The notes beneath the pieces are model-generated. The model ran no database searches. It had not been told where the DNA came from and saw only the letters and a program-made list of their open reading frames with translations. From contig JACNKY010000118.1 in assembly GCA_014381795.1 (NCBI GenBank), forward strand, positions 1 to 8,248: a DNA stretch of 8,248 nt, in the 5' to 3' direction. Positions 1-8,161 of this stretch are shown piece by piece. Origin of the DNA: Pseudomonadota bacterium (lineage in GTDB: Bacteria; SAR324; NAC60-12). The position numbers were made by a program, and so were the translations under genes. Every line of letters starts with the position of its first letter. Within the stretch, counting starts at the first letter, position 1.

Positions 1-975
1 CCAAGTTATCAGCATGAGATCATGGACATGACACCGGCAAATGTGCGTAATATTCACAATCTCGGCGGCAGCATTCTCTCCAGTTCACGCGGACCGCAGG
101 ATCCAGGTGAAATAGTAGACTGTCTAGAACGCAACAACATCCGGATTCTTTTCTGCATCGGAGGGGACGGAACTCTGCACGGCGCACACGCGATTGCGGA
201 AGAAGTAGAACGCCGAAAAGAAAAAATTTCTATCATCTGCATTCCAAAAACCATTGATAATGATATACCTTACTGCGTTAAAACCTTTGGTTTTGAAACT
301 GCTTTTTCAAAAGCGGTTGAAGCAGTACAGGCTGCTCACTCTGAAGCATACGGATACAACTACGGAGTTGTTATTATTAAATTGATGGGTCGAAATTCAG
401 GTTTCATTGCGGCCAATACCTCACTGGCATGTCCGGATGTGAATTTTGTTTTGATTCCTGAAGTACCGTTTACAATGCAAGGTGAAAAAGGCTTGTTACG
501 TTCGCTGGAACGTGGATTTGAAAATAAAAAAAAGCAGGGTAGACATCCGCATTCTGTGATCGTTGTTGCAGAAGGAGCCGGTCAGGATTTGCTGGAAAAC
601 AACGGTGATGAACGTGATGCCTCCGGAAATGTCCGTTTTAAAGACATCGGGTTTTTCTTGAAGGAGAACATCCAGCAATATTTCAAGGATCGCTATCCGG
701 TCAATCTCAAGTTGATAGAACCCAGTTACATGATACGTTCATTACCAGCGAATCCACACGATGCAATTTTCTGCTATTACCTTGCAGATCATGCGGTTCA
801 CGCTGCAATGGCCGGAAAAACCGACATGATGGTTGGTTACTGGAACGGACATTTTACGCATGTTCCTCTTGAAGTAGTTAATAAGAACCAGAAACGGATA
901 AATCCTCATGGTGAGTTTTGGCGACAGGTTTTGTTTTCCACCGGTCAACCAGGTGATATGTATTCACCTGAATAA
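1..975 (+). CDS. pfkA: 6-phosphofructokinase, ATP-type with Lys at the 124-equivalent position (5'-truncated by window edge)
   Basis: Phosphorylates fructose 6-phosphate to fructose 1,6-bisphosphate, the committed step of glycolysis in the cytoplasm. The frame is open to base 1 with no stop and reads PSYQHEI before the first ATG at 22. That ATG lies inside the conserved part of the family, so the true start is upstream. About 324 residues remain of a family usually near 430-460. Visible motifs in fragment numbering are GGDGT (54-58), PKTIDND (82-88, with the catalytic Asp), MGRNSG (129-134) and an IEPSYMIRS segment (239-247). By established PFK rules, Gly in GGDGT favours ATP over pyrophosphate, whereas Lys in PKTIDND is typical of PPi enzymes. 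The Gly/Lys pair is characteristic of the plant and trypanosome ATP-PFK branch. ATP use is therefore likely but not certain. The CLC gene follows 55 nt later without an obvious terminator, so the two may share a transcript. Confidence 0.93.
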   Translation, partial: PSYQHEIMDMTPANVRNIHNLGGSILSSSRGPQDPGEIVDCLERNNIRILFCIGGDGTLHGAHAIAEEVERRKEKISIICIPKTIDNDIPYCVKTFGFETAFSKAVEAVQAAHSEAYGYNYGVVIIKLMGRNSGFIAANTSLACPDVNFVLIPEVPFTMQGEKGLLRSLERGFENKKKQGRHPHSVIVVAEGAGQDLLENNGDERDASGNVRFKDIGFFLKENIQQYFKDRYPVNLKLIEPSYMIRSLPANPHDAIFCYYLADHAVHAAMAGKTDMMVGYWNGHFTHVPLEVVNKNQKRINPHGEFWRQVLFSTGQPGDMYSPE

Positions 976-1010
976 TTCAGTTATGACAAAATGAACAATC
1001 TCTGTATCTC

Positions 1011-1017
1011 AAAGGTG
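1011..1017 (+). promoter_or_regulatory. Probable ribosome binding site of the CLC gene
   Basis: AAAGGTG lies 13 nt before the ATG at 1031. The spacing is longer than ideal, but it is the only purine-rich G-containing stretch available. The ATG at 991 runs into a stop within ten codons, which supports 1031 as the start. Confidence 0.45.
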
Positions 1018-1030
1018 TGAATTATTTAAA

Positions 1031-3340
1031 ATGAATTTTTCAACTTTTTCTAGTAAATATATTGACAGATGGAAAGATCATCTAAAATCACACCCTCCAA
1101 AATGGCGACTGCTTGACGCAGATTCCTCCGTCATGCTACTCACTTCCCTAGTTGTTGGAGTCGGTGCTGGGTTGGGAGCGGTAATTTTTAGACGTTTAAT
1201 AGACTGGCTTCATAATTTTGCCTACAGTGACATTGCCGGACTATTGACTGAATGGTATCCTCTGCATTTGATCTTAATTCCTGCAATAGGCGGAGCAATT
1301 GTCGGCCCGCTTGTTTATTATTTTGCTCGTGAGGCAAAGGGGCACGGGGTTCCGGAAGTGATGGAGGCACTGGAACTACGCGGAGGTAAAATACGCCCTC
1401 GGGTAGTAGTGGTTAAATCACTCGCGTCATCTGTCTGTATTGCCAGCGGTGGTTCAGTAGGACGAGAGGGGCCAATCGCGCAAATAGGTTCAGCTCTGGG
1501 ATCATTCGTCGGACAGGTATTAAAACTTTCTGAGGAACAAGTACGTACCCTTGTAGCCTGTGGTGCTGCAGGTGGAATCGCTGCGACTTTTAACGCACCT
1601 ATTGCCGGAGCAGTCTTTGCTCTCGAAGTTCTTTTAAGGCGTTTTGGCAGTGTTTATTTTGGTGCTGTTGTTATTTCTGCGGTGACTGCTGATGTGATAG
1701 CGCATTATTTTGAAGGAGACTCACGTACTTTTTTAACTCCGGAATATACTATGCAGAGTCCCTGGGAACTCCTGCTTTACACCTTGATGGGTTTTATCGC
1801 AGCTTTGGCTTCAGTTGGATTCAGCCGTTTACTTTACTTTTCCGAGGACATCTGGAATTCAATCCGCGTACCGGAACCGGTAAAACCTCTTTTAGGAGGA
1901 ATTCTACTGGGTTTGCTCGGAATCGTATCTTATCAAATTGACGGATTTCCACGTGTTTTCGGAGTGGGCTATGAAACCATCGAAAACACGCTGTTCAGTC
2001 AACTGACGCTTCAGGTCACTTTTGGTTTGCTGTTGCTGAAACTTCTGGCAACAACACTGACTCTTGGTTCAGGAGGTTCCGGTGGCATTTTCGCTCCCTC
2101 ACTGTTCATGGGTGCAATGCTCGGCGCTTCTTTTGGTCAAATCGCCCACAACTTATTTCCGGAAATCGTTTCACCTTCAGGCGCATATGCACTTGTTGGC
2201 ATGGCTGCGTTTTTTGGAGGAGCGGCACATGCGCCCATCACCGCCATTTTAATCCTCTTTGAAATGACAGGTGACTATCAAATAATTCTGCCTTTAATGC
2301 TTTCCACAGTTTTAAGCACAATTGTTTCCAGAAACCTCAGCCGTGATTCGATTTACACACTTAAACTAAAAAGACGCGGTGTGGAACTCTCGCAGGATAC
2401 TCAAGCGATTGATTTGATGCAGGGTGTGACCGCTGAAATCGCGATGAATCGTGACACAGACGCAGTACCTTCCGATATGCCTCTGGTTGAACTAATGAGC
2501 ACTTTTTCCAGCACCCACTATAACGCGTTACCAGTGGTGCAAAATGAAAACGAACTGCTCGGTTTAATAACCATCAATGAATTGGATCAGGTACGTAGCA
2601 AAGGTAGTCTTGAGTCTAAAACCATTGCAGATATTTTGAGCATCAATAATCCAGCCACCATACTTCCGCATCAGCCTGTCTGGATGGCCTTGCAGCATCT
2701 GGAAGCACAGGGCGAAGGCTGTGTACCCGTAGTTTCTGAATCCGGAAAAAACATTCTGCACGGGGTTCTGCGTAGAATCGACATCATTCGCGCATATAAC
2801 AAAGCAGTATCTAAAAGGGCACAGGATCAACATCACAATGAAATCCTGAACATTCGAAAACTTAACCAGTCGGGACTGGCGGAAGTTACTCTGCACACAA
2901 ACTCACCAAATGTAGGTAAACGAGTCAAGGAGTTACATCTCGGCGGGGACGCGTTAATAGTTTCGGTACGCCGTGCAGGGAAACTGCGGATTGTACGTGG
3001 AGAAACTATTCTGCATGCAGGTGATCATGTCACAATTTTTGCGGAAAGACCTAAATCCGAATTCCTGGAAAATTATCTTAACGGTACTTTGGAGGATACT
3101 GAACTTCCAGAAAAAACACTTGTCTTTCACCGTGAAGTTGAAATACCTCAGGAATCAACTATAGACGGCAAAAAAATCCGTGATTTGGATCTTCCGGAAG
3201 ATTGTGTACTGGTAAAAATTATTCGTAACCGTGAAATTATTCTTCCGCGCGGCAACACTCTCCTGCATGTTGGAGATATAGTTGAAATTTTTGGTATGAA
3301 AGATAAATTAGCGGAAGCAGAAAAGCATTTGAGCTCATAA
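1031..3340 (+). CDS. CLC-family chloride channel/transporter with two CBS and two RCK_C (TrkA-C-like) domains
   Basis: Predicted inner-membrane protein of 769 aa that moves chloride or a similar anion. The CLC membrane domain spans roughly residues 34-445. Family signatures are GHGVPE (104-109), GREGP (144-148, external gating Glu146), FNAPIAG (187-193), GGSGGIFAP (348-356) and the central Tyr442 in SIYT. Two cytoplasmic CBS domains follow at about 463-525 and 531-590. Two RCK_C-like domains lie at about 613-672 and 697-757, each with a GK..(K/R)(E/D)L...RG.T.LH.GD.V.IF pattern, which suggests tandem duplication. CBS domains often bind adenine nucleotides and RCK_C domains often bind small ligands, so ligand gating is an inference. 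Two residues are unusual: His105 replaces the chloride-coordinating Ser of GSGIP, and Val200 occupies the place of the E. coli internal proton Glu203, while Glu199 matches Glu202. Whether this is a channel or an exchanger cannot be told from sequence. Membership of the CLC family is secure. Confidence 0.95.
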   Translation: MNFSTFSSKYIDRWKDHLKSHPPKWRLLDADSSVMLLTSLVVGVGAGLGAVIFRRLIDWLHNFAYSDIAGLLTEWYPLHLILIPAIGGAIVGPLVYYFAREAKGHGVPEVMEALELRGGKIRPRVVVVKSLASSVCIASGGSVGREGPIAQIGSALGSFVGQVLKLSEEQVRTLVACGAAGGIAATFNAPIAGAVFALEVLLRRFGSVYFGAVVISAVTADVIAHYFEGDSRTFLTPEYTMQSPWELLLYTLMGFIAALASVGFSRLLYFSEDIWNSIRVPEPVKPLLGGILLGLLGIVSYQIDGFPRVFGVGYETIENTLFSQLTLQVTFGLLLLKLLATTLTLGSGGSGGIFAPSLFMGAMLGASFGQIAHNLFPEIVSPSGAYALVGMAAFFGGAAHAPITAILILFEMTGDYQIILPLMLSTVLSTIVSRNLSRDSIYTLKLKRRGVELSQDTQAIDLMQGVTAEIAMNRDTDAVPSDMPLVELMSTFSSTHYNALPVVQNENELLGLITINELDQVRSKGSLESKTIADILSINNPATILPHQPVWMALQHLEAQGEGCVPVVSESGKNILHGVLRRIDIIRAYNKAVSKRAQDQHHNEILNIRKLNQSGLAEVTLHTNSPNVGKRVKELHLGGDALIVSVRRAGKLRIVRGETILHAGDHVTIFAERPKSEFLENYLNGTLEDTELPEKTLVFHREVEIPQESTIDGKKIRDLDLPEDCVLVKIIRNREIILPRGNTLLHVGDIVEIFGMKDKLAEAEKHLSS

Positions 3341-3344
3341 AACC

Positions 3345-3374
3345 TTAACTCAATAGAGAAAATACTTTTATAAT
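3345..3374 (+). promoter_or_regulatory. Candidate sigma70-type promoter upstream of icd
   Basis: A perfect TATAAT at 3369-3374 is preceded, at an 18-nt spacing, by TTAACT at 3345-3350, which matches four of six -35 consensus bases. Transcription would begin near 3381 and give a leader of about 155 nt before the icd start codon. The position between two functionally unrelated genes fits a fresh promoter for the TCA cluster. It is a visual consensus match only, and AT-rich spacers yield such matches by chance. Confidence 0.45.
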
Positions 3375-3390
3375 TGAAATAGTTGAGTTA
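3346..3390. repeat. Perfect 8-bp inverted repeat flanking the candidate icd promoter
   Basis: TAACTCAA at 3346-3353 and TTGAGTTA at 3383-3390 are exact reverse complements separated by 29 nt. The left arm overlaps the candidate -35 box and the right arm covers the predicted transcription start, leaving TATAAT between them. The loop is too long and there is no T-tract, so it is not a good intrinsic terminator. A split operator or chance are the alternatives. The remaining spacer to 3538 shows no gene. It does contain an orphan AGGAGG at 3451-3456. Confidence 0.4.
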
Positions 3391-3538
3391 TCCAGTAGAA
3401 TGAGAGGTGACGTTTTGATTCCCATTTTGTTTTTGGAAATTACTTATGTCAGGAGGCTAGAATCTGAACATCGGCGGTTTTCTGCCACTTGGCTTTTGAT
3501 TTAATAGTCCGTTCTTTCCAAACTCTCTCTAAGAAAAA

Positions 3539-5782
3539 ATGCAAGATCCCACAGCAACAATTATCTGGACCAAGACTGATGAAGCACCCATGCTGGCCAG
3601 TTATTCCCTTCTCCCAATCATACAGGCATATACTAAAGGCACTGGAATTTCAGTTGAAAGCAGAGATATATCACTAGCCAGACGAATTCTCTCTTGTTTT
3701 CCAGAAAATCTCAGTGAATCCCAACAGGTAGCGGACGAACTAATGGTACTTGGAGAAATGACTCAAGATCCTGCTGCGAATATCATTAAACTACCCAATA
3801 TCAGTGCCTCTGTTCCTCAACTGAAAGTCGCGATTACAGAACTCCAAGCGCACGGTTTCGATATTCCGAACTATCCTGACAGTCCACAAAGTGAGGCTGA
3901 AAGAGAAATCAAAAACCGATATGTTAAAGTTTTGGGAAGTGCTGTCAATCCTGTATTGCGTGAGGGTAATTCTGACCGCCGTGCCGCAACTGCGGTAAAA
4001 AATTATGCTAAAAGGCATCCGCACTCAATGGGCGCATGGAGCCCGGATTCAAAGTCTCATGTTTCGACAATGAGTGGTGGTGATTTTTTTGCGAATGAAA
4101 AATCAACAACAATTGAACTGGCCACAACTGCCAGGATTGAATTCATTGCAGAGGATGGTGAAATTACTATTTTAAAAGACAAACTTCCACTTGAAACTGC
4201 AGAGGTGGTTGATGCTACATTTATGAGCAGAAAAGCTCTGGACGATTTTATCGACCACCAAATCGAGGATGCAAAAGCACAGGGGATTCTTTTTTCTCTG
4301 CACCTGAAAGCGACGATGATGAAAGTCTCGGATCCAAAAATATTTGGACACTGCGTGCAGGTTTTCTATGCACCTGTGCTGGAGAAACATGCCAAAACAA
4401 TCACTGCTTTAGGAGTCAATTTAAACAACGGTATCGGTGATCTTTACGCAAAATTAAAGACTGACACAAAAATTTCACTGGAGGAGAAAGCTGAAATTGA
4501 AGCAGACATTAAAACACTTTATGCGGAACGTCCGGATTTAGCAATGGTCGATTCTGAACATGGAATTACGAATCTTCATGTTCCAAACTCAGTTATCATT
4601 GATGCTTCAATGCCTGCCGCCATCCGGACTTCCGGAAGAATGTGGGGTGCAGACGGAGAACTGCACGATACAAATTTCATAATTCCTGACTCCAGTTACG
4701 CTCCGCTTTATACTGCTACAATCGAAAATTGTATCGCTCACGGCGCCTTGGATCCCGCAACTATGGGAACTGTGCAGAATGTAGGATTGATGGCCAAAAA
4801 AGCAGAAGAATATGGTTCACATCAGACCACCTTTGAGGCTTCCGGAGACGGAGTAATCCGTGTCGTAGATGCGGACAAGCAGACAATTCACGAACACAAT
4901 GTTGAGGAAGGCGATATCTGGCGCTTGTCGAGAGTCAAAGACGCTCCGATCAAGGACTGGGTCAAACTGGCTGTTACACGTGCGAGAGTTACAGGATGGC
5001 CGGCTGTTTTCTGGTTGGATGAAGAACGGGCCCACGGACGTGAGTTAATTAAAAAGGTGAAAGACTGTCTCAAGGAACATGATACTGACGGTCTTGAACT
5101 TCCGATTCTTTCAGTTTATGATGCAGCAAAACTTTCCATCGAACGTGCTCGTGCCGGAGAAGACACAATTTCCGTAACCGGCAATGTTCTGCGTGATTTC
5201 AATACTGATCTTTACCCAATTATTGAATTGGGTACAAGCGCGAAGATGCTGTCCATCGTGCCACTGATGAAAGGTGGGGGTTTGTTTGAAACCGGAGCAG
5301 GAGGTTCAGCGCCCAAACATGTTCAGCAGTTCCTTAAGGAAGCACATTTGCGTTGGGATTCCCTGGGGGAATTTCTGGCACTGGCAGAGTCACTGAGTCA
5401 CCTTGCCCGTACCACAGACAATCCAAAAGCTGCTGTTTTGGCAAAAACCCTGAATCAGGCTAATGAAGAGTTTTTAACCCAAAACAAATCTCCGTCACGT
5501 ACTGTGCATGAACTGGATAATCGGGGAAGCCACTTTTACCTCGCCTTGTACTGGGCACAGGCTCTGGCAGCTCAAACAGAAGATACTGTGCTTCAAAAGC
5601 GTTTCTCCGAACTCTCAAATACGCTCAGTGAAAACGAAGCAGTAATTGTTGATGAATTGAATGCAGCTCAAGGCAATGGGCTAGATTTGGGAGGGTACTA
5701 TCATCCTGATGAAACAAAAGTCAATGCAGCCATGAGACCCAGCGAAACCCTCAATGCCGCAATTTCCGCATTTTGTGGTTGA
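3539..5782 (+). CDS. icd: Isocitrate dehydrogenase, NADP-dependent, monomeric type
   Basis: Oxidatively decarboxylates isocitrate to 2-oxoglutarate with NADP+ in the TCA cycle, in the cytoplasm. The 747 aa match the large monomeric IDH-II class (about 740 aa) and not the dimeric 45-kDa type. By alignment from memory with the Azotobacter vinelandii enzyme, the isocitrate/metal ligands are all kept: Ser134, Asn137, Arg141 and Arg147 in [15 protein letters not shown], Lys257, Asp355, Tyr425, and Arg552, Asp553 and Asp557 in LRDFNTD. The NADP 2'-phosphate contacts also appear kept as His594 (APKHVQQ), Arg605 and Arg654, so NADP specificity is expected. The start is well defined because an in-frame TAA at 3530-3532 blocks any upstream start and the N-terminus aligns with the family. 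However, only a weak AAGAAAAA precedes the ATG, with no real Shine-Dalgarno. A probable terminator follows, and mdh begins 138 nt downstream. Confidence 0.98.
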   Translation: MQDPTATIIWTKTDEAPMLASYSLLPIIQAYTKGTGISVESRDISLARRILSCFPENLSESQQVADELMVLGEMTQDPAANIIKLPNISASVPQLKVAITELQAHGFDIPNYPDSPQSEAEREIKNRYVKVLGSAVNPVLREGNSDRRAATAVKNYAKRHPHSMGAWSPDSKSHVSTMSGGDFFANEKSTTIELATTARIEFIAEDGEITILKDKLPLETAEVVDATFMSRKALDDFIDHQIEDAKAQGILFSLHLKATMMKVSDPKIFGHCVQVFYAPVLEKHAKTITALGVNLNNGIGDLYAKLKTDTKISLEEKAEIEADIKTLYAERPDLAMVDSEHGITNLHVPNSVIIDASMPAAIRTSGRMWGADGELHDTNFIIPDSSYAPLYTATIENCIAHGALDPATMGTVQNVGLMAKKAEEYGSHQTTFEASGDGVIRVVDADKQTIHEHNVEEGDIWRLSRVKDAPIKDWVKLAVTRARVTGWPAVFWLDEERAHGRELIKKVKDCLKEHDTDGLELPILSVYDAAKLSIERARAGEDTISVTGNVLRDFNTDLYPIIELGTSAKMLSIVPLMKGGGLFETGAGGSAPKHVQQFLKEAHLRWDSLGEFLALAESLSHLARTTDNPKAAVLAKTLNQANEEFLTQNKSPSRTVHELDNRGSHFYLALYWAQALAAQTEDTVLQKRFSELSNTLSENEAVIVDELNAAQGNGLDLGGYYHPDETKVNAAMRPSETLNAAISAFCG

Positions 5783-5792
5783 ATAAATCATG

Positions 5793-5820
5793 ATGGAGCA
5801 GCCTGCTGAGGCTCCATTTT
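5793..5820 (+). terminator. Probable intrinsic terminator after icd
   Basis: ATGGAGC (5793-5799) and GCTCCAT (5811-5817) form a perfect 7-bp stem with an 11-nt loop, running directly into TTTT and then ATCTT. It starts 11 nt after the icd stop codon, the expected place. The T-run is short, so termination may be partial. An alternative inner pairing AGCC/GGCT exists. Confidence 0.6.
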
Positions 5821-5859
5821 ATCTTCAGCTGTAAAACTCAAAAAGAGGAGTTATCGCAG

Positions 5860-5907
5860 GTGAAGTCTACAAACCAACTTACAAACTCATTAATACTAAT
5901 TCGATAA
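5860..5907 (+). other. Possible 15-codon leader ORF upstream of mdh (GTG start)
   Basis: A GTG at 5860 opens a 15-residue frame ([15 protein letters not shown]) ending at TAA 5905-5907. AGAGGAG at 5844-5850 is placed 9 nt before it, a plausible ribosome binding site. The frame ends 13 nt before the mdh ATG, so translation could couple to mdh. The peptide matches no family I recognise and has no run of a regulatory amino acid. A short frame of this kind can easily occur by chance. Confidence 0.15.
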
Positions 5908-5915
5908 AAAAGGAG
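5905..5915 (+). promoter_or_regulatory. Strong ribosome binding site of mdh
   Basis: TAAAAAAGGAG ends 5 nt before the ATG at 5921. It is the strongest Shine-Dalgarno among the genes here and fixes the mdh start. No convincing promoter was seen between the icd terminator and this site. Confidence 0.85.
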
Positions 5916-5920
5916 ATCTT

Positions 5921-6904
5921 ATGAAAACTGTAAAAGTTGCTGTTACCGGCGCTGCCGGGCAAATAGGATATGCAATGCTTTTCAGGCTCGCATCCGGAAG
6001 TGTTTTTGGACCGGATACCGCAGTTGAACTGCAGTTGCTCGAATTGGAACACGCTCTACCTGCTCTGGAAGGTGTCAAAATGGAACTCGATGATTGTGCT
6101 TTTCCTTTACTGAATAAGATCATCACCACTTCAGATCCAAATGTTGCTTTCAAGGATATTGACTGGGGGCTACTGGTAGGTTCTGTGCCAAGAAAAGACG
6201 GAATGGAGCGGAATGATCTACTCCGCATAAACGGCGGGATTTTCGTTGGACAGGGCAACGCTATCAACGAAAACGCAGGTGACAACGCACGAATTGTGGT
6301 GGTTGGAAATCCCTGCAATACAAACTGCTTGATTGCCATGCATAACGCGCCAAGGATTTCACGTGACCGCTGGTTCGCGATGACTGCGCTTGATGAAAAC
6401 AGAGCCAAAAGTCAGTTAGCAGCAAAAGCCGGAACCGCTGTTCGTAACGTAAGCAACCTGACCATCTGGGGCAATCACAGTGCCACACAATATCCGGATT
6501 TCTATAATGCTAAAATTAACGGCCAAGCCGCACCGGAAGTGATCAATGATGAAGAATGGCTGCAGGGAGAGTTCATCAAAACTGTGCAGCAACGTGGATC
6601 AGCGATTATTAAAGCCCGCGGTGCTTCCTCAGCAGCATCCGCCGCAAATGCCGCGCTGGATACTGTCATACGAATCAATACTCCAACTCCAGAAGGTGAC
6701 TGGTTCAGCACAGCCATTCCGAGTGACGGCAGTTACGGAATTCCCGAAGGATTGATTTTCAGTTTTCCGCTACGCAGCAAAGGTAACGGTGCTTACGAAA
6801 TTGTCCAGGGTCTAGAACTGAATGACTTTTCGAAGGAAAAAATTAAAGCTACAAGTTCAGAATTGGAAATGGAACGCGAAGCTGTCAAGGAAATGTTGAG
6901 CTGA
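5921..6904 (+). CDS. mdh: Malate dehydrogenase, NAD-type, type-2 (cytosolic-like) family
   Basis: Reversibly oxidises malate to oxaloacetate in the TCA cycle, probably as a cytoplasmic dimer with NAD+. The 327 aa match the type-2 MDH length. The Rossmann motif GAAGQIG (10-16) is at the N-terminus, and the acidic residue of LLELE near 41 favours NAD over NADP. The mobile substrate loop [10 protein letters not shown] (88-97) supplies Arg91 and Arg97. LDENR (157-161) carries Asp158 and Arg161, and WGNHS (183-187) carries catalytic His186. [11 protein letters not shown] (233-243) and [10 protein letters not shown] (268-277) are further family signatures. The motif here is LDENR where many relatives have LDHNR. 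From memory, Leptospira MDH shares LDENR and several flanking residues, which hints at lineage but cannot be tested here. It lies between icd and sucC, with a hairpin separating it from sucC. Confidence 0.97.
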   Translation: MKTVKVAVTGAAGQIGYAMLFRLASGSVFGPDTAVELQLLELEHALPALEGVKMELDDCAFPLLNKIITTSDPNVAFKDIDWGLLVGSVPRKDGMERNDLLRINGGIFVGQGNAINENAGDNARIVVVGNPCNTNCLIAMHNAPRISRDRWFAMTALDENRAKSQLAAKAGTAVRNVSNLTIWGNHSATQYPDFYNAKINGQAAPEVINDEEWLQGEFIKTVQQRGSAIIKARGASSAASAANAALDTVIRINTPTPEGDWFSTAIPSDGSYGIPEGLIFSFPLRSKGNGAYEIVQGLELNDFSKEKIKATSSELEMEREAVKEMLS

Positions 6905-6916
6905 TTTCCAACCGAA

Positions 6917-6952
6917 AAAGGGGACACATTTTGAGTAGAGAGGTGCCCCTTT
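6917..6952 (+). terminator. Hairpin between mdh and sucC, possible weak terminator or attenuator
   Basis: AAAGGGG(A)CAC at 6917-6927 pairs with GTGCCCCTTT at 6943-6952, giving a 10-bp stem with one bulged A and a 15-nt loop. It sits 12 nt after the mdh stop and 33 nt before the sucC start. The three Ts are part of the stem and ACCAATG follows, so the classic U-tract is missing. Partial termination, mRNA 3'-end protection or processing between the two genes are all possible. Confidence 0.45.
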
Positions 6953-6985
6953 ACCAATGTTTTATCAGAATTATGAGAAAATGTT

Positions 6986-8161
6986 ATGAAAATACATGAA
7001 TATCAGGCTAAACAAATTTTAGCAAAATATGGAGTACCGGTTCCGCGTGGAAGTGTGGCTTACTCAGTGGATGAGGCAACTCAGGTTGCGGATGATTTAG
7101 CGACAGAAGTGTGTGTTGTTAAAGCTCAAATCCATGCTGGTGGTCGAGGAAAAGGCGGTGGTGTCAAAGTTTCAAAGGGTAAGGCTGCCATCAGGGAAAA
7201 TGCTGAGAAAATCCTCGGAATGCAGTTGGTAACTCACCAGACAGGACCGCAGGGTCAGAAGGTAAAACAGTTGCTTGTCGAAGAAGGTATGGACATCCTT
7301 AAAGAACTTTATTGCTCTGTGCTTGTGGATCGCGGGCGCCAGTGTGTCGTCTTGTTGGCTTCCACAGAAGGCGGAATGGACATTGAGGAAGTCGCAGAGA
7401 AAACTCCGGAAAAAATACTCAAAATTTTCGTAGATCCAGGAATCGGCCTACGTCCTTATCAAGCCAATGAATTAGCTTTCGGTTTAAAAATTGATGAAAT
7501 TAATCCTAAGCTGATCCGCCCTGCTGCAAAGGTTTTCATGGCTCTTTATGAAACTTTTATGCAGGAAGATTGCTCACTGCTTGAAATCAATCCGCTTGTT
7601 TTGACAGGAGACGCTCGCGTAATCGCACTGGATGCAAAGTTGGCATTTGATGATAACGCAATGTATCGGCACAAGGACAATCTTGCCTTGAGAGATACAG
7701 ATGAAGAAGATCCTTTGGAAGTAGAAGCAAGTGAAGCTGATCTAAACTACATCAAGTTGGACGGCAGCATCGGCTGCATGGTAAACGGTGCTGGACTGGC
7801 GATGGGAACAATGGACATTATTAAATCCTATGGTGGAGATCCCGCTAATTTCCTTGATGTTGGTGGTGCGGCCAATCAGGAAAACGTGGAAAAAGCATTC
7901 CGACTCATCACTAAAGATCCAAATGTAAAGTGTATCCTGATCAATATTTTCGGTGGAATTGTACGCTGCGATATGGTTGCAGCAGGTGTAATTGCTGCGT
8001 TCAAAAACGTAAAGTTACAAATTCCGGTGGTGGTACGTCTGGAAGGGACAAATGCCGAAGAAGCACATCAACTGGTAAACGAATCCGGATTAACAGATAG
8101 TTTGCTGATGGCAGACGGAATCCGCGATGCCGCAGAAAAAGCTGTTGCTGCCGCATGTTAA
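6986..8161 (+). CDS. sucC: Succinyl-CoA synthetase (succinate-CoA ligase), beta subunit
   Basis: Beta subunit of the TCA-cycle ligase that converts succinyl-CoA, ADP and phosphate to succinate, CoA and ATP. It needs an alpha subunit (SucD) for the active-site phosphohistidine. The 391 aa compare with 388 in E. coli, and it opens with the family signature [10 protein letters not shown]. An ATP-grasp fold covers roughly residues 1-235, with [13 protein letters not shown] (50-62) and metal/nucleotide ligands Glu200 and Asn202 (LLEINPL) and Asp216. The C-terminal CoA-ligase domain has [18 protein letters not shown] (260-277), DVGG (291-294) and [10 protein letters not shown] (320-329). Pro20 in GVPVP matches the ADP-using E. 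coli enzyme, so ADP is likely, though this single residue is weak proof. Only a weak GAGAAA precedes the ATG. An earlier ATG at 6981 meets a stop after one codon. Confidence 0.98.
   Translation: MKIHEYQAKQILAKYGVPVPRGSVAYSVDEATQVADDLATEVCVVKAQIHAGGRGKGGGVKVSKGKAAIRENAEKILGMQLVTHQTGPQGQKVKQLLVEEGMDILKELYCSVLVDRGRQCVVLLASTEGGMDIEEVAEKTPEKILKIFVDPGIGLRPYQANELAFGLKIDEINPKLIRPAAKVFMALYETFMQEDCSLLEINPLVLTGDARVIALDAKLAFDDNAMYRHKDNLALRDTDEEDPLEVEASEADLNYIKLDGSIGCMVNGAGLAMGTMDIIKSYGGDPANFLDVGGAANQENVEKAFRLITKDPNVKCILINIFGGIVRCDMVAAGVIAAFKNVKLQIPVVVRLEGTNAEEAHQLVNESGLTDSLLMADGIRDAAEKAVAAAC

Noticed and set aside
22..24. ATG at 22 as the start of the phosphofructokinase
   Set aside because: The frame stays open to base 1, and this ATG falls inside the conserved region. 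Starting here would remove the N-terminal nucleotide-binding part of the enzyme.
2564..2896. 110-codon minus-strand open frame within the CLC gene
   Set aside because: It overlaps the CBS-coding part of the CLC gene and shows no family signature.
3451..3499. AGGAGG followed 7 nt later by CTG and an 11-codon frame ending at TGA 3497-3499
   Set aside because: CTG is a rare start, the peptide is tiny and without features, and no ATG, GTG or TTG is suitably placed. A chance Shine-Dalgarno match is the simpler reading.
5879..5908. TTACAA and GATAAA as an mdh promoter
   Set aside because: The predicted transcription start would fall in or after the mdh ribosome binding site, which would remove it from the mRNA.
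5896..6408. 170-codon minus-strand open frame opposite mdh
   Set aside because: It lies fully inside the well-supported mdh gene on the other strand. Its translation is Ser/Pro-rich with no recognisable domain, as expected of a shadow frame.
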